In this document: one piece after another, positions 62,844 through 64,000 of the stretch | How the letters are laid out: every line of letters begins with the position of its first letter | Position numbering within the stretch: position 1 is the first letter of the stretch | From: an uncultured Saprospiraceae bacterium | GTDB lineage: Bacteria > Bacteroidota > Bacteroidia > Chitinophagales > Saprospiraceae | Direction: 5' to 3' | Assembly (NCBI GenBank): GCA_938015595.1 | Contig: CALLPI010000017.1 | Location: 47,902-111,901, forward strand | Length of the DNA: 64,000 bases | Made by a program: the position numbers and the translations under genes | The notes under the pieces: generated by a model | The model's database searches: none | What the model was told of the DNA's origin: nothing | Seen by the model: only the letters and a program-made list of their open reading frames with translations

Positions 62844-64000
62844 TCAAAAATCTATTGTACGCGACTTTTCGTCCTTGCCATCCAGATTTTCAGCGCGCAA
62901 TATAATAGTGTTGCTGCCCCGGTTGATGTGTACTGTACTCTGGAAGGCGCCGGTGCGCGCTTCGAAGGTGAAATCTGTGATGCGCTCGCCATTGACCAGG
63001 AAGGTAATCTGCGAGGCTGTTTCTACCCCTCGTATCTGAGCAATGACTGTCGTGGTGCTCTGGTTGGGATTCATCGGATTGAGGGTAGGCTGCGATACCG
63101 ATACAATATTCACCGACGGTGGATTGGAGCGGGATATGGCTTCCGGTCGGTAAATCATAGTGGTAGCCGTATCGCTGCCAGTGCGATTGGCGGCAATGAT
63201 GCGTATGGCATTGGCGCCGTACTCTATGGGCACTGTGGCGGTGAGCTCTTGGGCTTTGGCATCGTAGCTAAACTCGCCTAGTGGCTTGCCGTTGCGGTCA
63301 ATCTGGATATCTTCTGCCGACCTGACGTGCAGCACTGAAGCCTTGATCTGGGTTTCGGCGGCGCGCACCTGCAGGCCTCCGCGAGCCGGCGTGATGAACT
63401 TCACCACAGGCTTGGGGTCGGGGCCTTTGGGCTTGTACATGACCATGACGCTTGCCTGGTCGGCGCCGTCGGCGTTCTGAGCAGCTACCGTAATGGTATT
63501 TTCACCAATGCGCAGGTTTTCGGCAGAGGCGGTAAATTGGCCATTCTCATTGTTGAACAACGGCACATTGCGCCCGTTGACACTGAAAGTCACTCCACGG
63601 TTACTGTTGACGTTTTGAATGACTGCTTTCACCTGCACTATATTACTTTCCAGCTCGGCATTGTTTTCGGGCGACTGGATAGTCACTACCGGCGGGGCCG
63701 GCTTGCGGTAGCGTATGCCTACAGATTTTTCATCATTGCCGTCGTTGTTGCTGGCGCGTACGCGCACGGTGTTGTTGCCCTCAGTCAGGGTAAGTTCGGC
63801 GGTGATTTCGCCGGTGCCGGCATTGAAGCTAAAGATGCCGACGTTGCTGCCATTGAGCGATACTGTTACTTGGTTTTTATTGGTTACGTGTTGCACGCGG
63901 GCGCGCAGGGTAATGTTGGAGTTGGTGGTACTGCCGTTGTTTTCGGGTGCAATGATGGTCACTACAGGCGGCGTAGGGCGGCGGTAGGTGATGTTTACTG
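62844..64000 (-). CDS. Ig-like repeat protein, C-terminal part (runs off right edge)
   Basis: The frame is open from the right edge (VNITYRRPTPPV before 63962) to the stop at 62844; the N-terminus is outside the window. It consists of tandem beta-modules of about 85-90 aa: each begins with PPVVTI(I/Q)(S/A)PENN or an equivalent, contains VTVSLNGSNVGIF or VTFSVNGRNVPLF and ends with GNNTVRVRASN or GENTITVAAQN. About four modules are visible. These resemble bacterial Ig-like domains of surface proteins. It ends in SRTIDF, with no T9SS CTD, so export by T9SS is not supported. The 5' part may hold a signal and anchor. Confidence 0.75.
   Translation of the reverse strand, partial: VNITYRRPTPPVVTIIAPENNGSTTNSNITLRARVQHVTNKNQVTVSLNGSNVGIFSFNAGTGEITAELTLTEGNNTVRVRASNNDGNDEKSVGIRYRKPAPPVVTIQSPENNAELESNIVQVKAVIQNVNSNRGVTFSVNGRNVPLFNNENGQFTASAENLRIGENTITVAAQNADGADQASVMVMYKPKGPDPKPVVKFITPARGGLQVRAAETQIKASVLHVRSAEDIQIDRNGKPLGEFSYDAKAQELTATVPIEYGANAIRIIAANRTGSDTATTMIYRPEAISRSNPPSVNIVSVSQPTLNPMNPNQSTTTVIAQIRGVETASQITFLVNGERITDFTFEARTGAFQSTVHINRGSNTIILRAENLDGKDEKSRTIDF

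Overview
The window reads as a chromosome segment of a member of the Bacteroidota, most likely a Saprospiria-like lineage (inference). The basis is several secreted proteins ending in type IX secretion (T9SS) C-terminal sorting domains, a GLPGLI protein paired with a TonB-receptor-like barrel, a group II geranylgeranylglyceryl phosphate synthase (PcrB type) together with a mevalonate-kinase-like GHMP kinase, the order ompH-ompH-murI, ribosomal protein bTHX, and promoters of the Bacteroidota type (TTG or TTTG, about 20 nt, TAnnTTTG). Base composition looks even; there is no rRNA operon, CRISPR array, integrase or intact insertion sequence.

Layout. 1-8.6 kb: the start of a sensor kinase running off the left edge, GLPGLI plus outer-membrane barrel, a DUF3137 membrane protein and an M16 zinc protease. 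8.7-13.8 kb: a T9SS protein behind a structured leader, then a minus-strand operon of TolC, HlyD-type adaptor and a DUF1648 gene broken by one stop. 13.9-19.2 kb: full-length 5-oxoprolinase following an M14 carboxypeptidase lipoprotein. 19.3-24.7 kb: RluA-type pseudouridine synthase, recA, rsgA, PcrB, two tRNA-Val genes and the GHMP kinase. 24.7-35 kb is the worn part: a decayed T9SS gene, a very large multidomain T9SS adhesin-like protein (about 1,800 aa), a terC gene with an early in-frame stop, a DUF1611 gene, an ATPase remnant and a DUF4349 lipoprotein. 35.5-46.9 kb: 3-hydroxyacyl-CoA dehydrogenase, tRNA-Cys, bTHX (38 aa), murI and two ompH genes, histidine ammonia-lyase, a T9SS protein, an S4 RNA-binding protein, a hydrolase and a GCS2-CBS fusion. 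47-58 kb: FG-GAP T9SS protein, purM, M23 and S41 peptidases, an apparent orphan transcription unit, an ABC-F ATPase and a nucleoside transporter. 58-64 kb: uridine kinase, an unassigned ATP-grasp-like protein, a pentameric ligand-gated channel homologue with MscS directly downstream, and the end of an Ig-like repeat protein.

Most of the core genes are ordinary housekeeping. The items most worth a second look are the pLGIC-MscS pair, the unassigned ATP-grasp protein, a methionine-rich motif shared by the GLPGLI protein and its neighbouring barrel, two otherwise intact genes each cut by a single in-frame stop, a short interspersed repeat found twice, and a promoter-terminator pair around 54.4-54.7 kb that encloses no convincing gene. 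Everything was read by eye, with no database search; family names rest on recognisable motifs.
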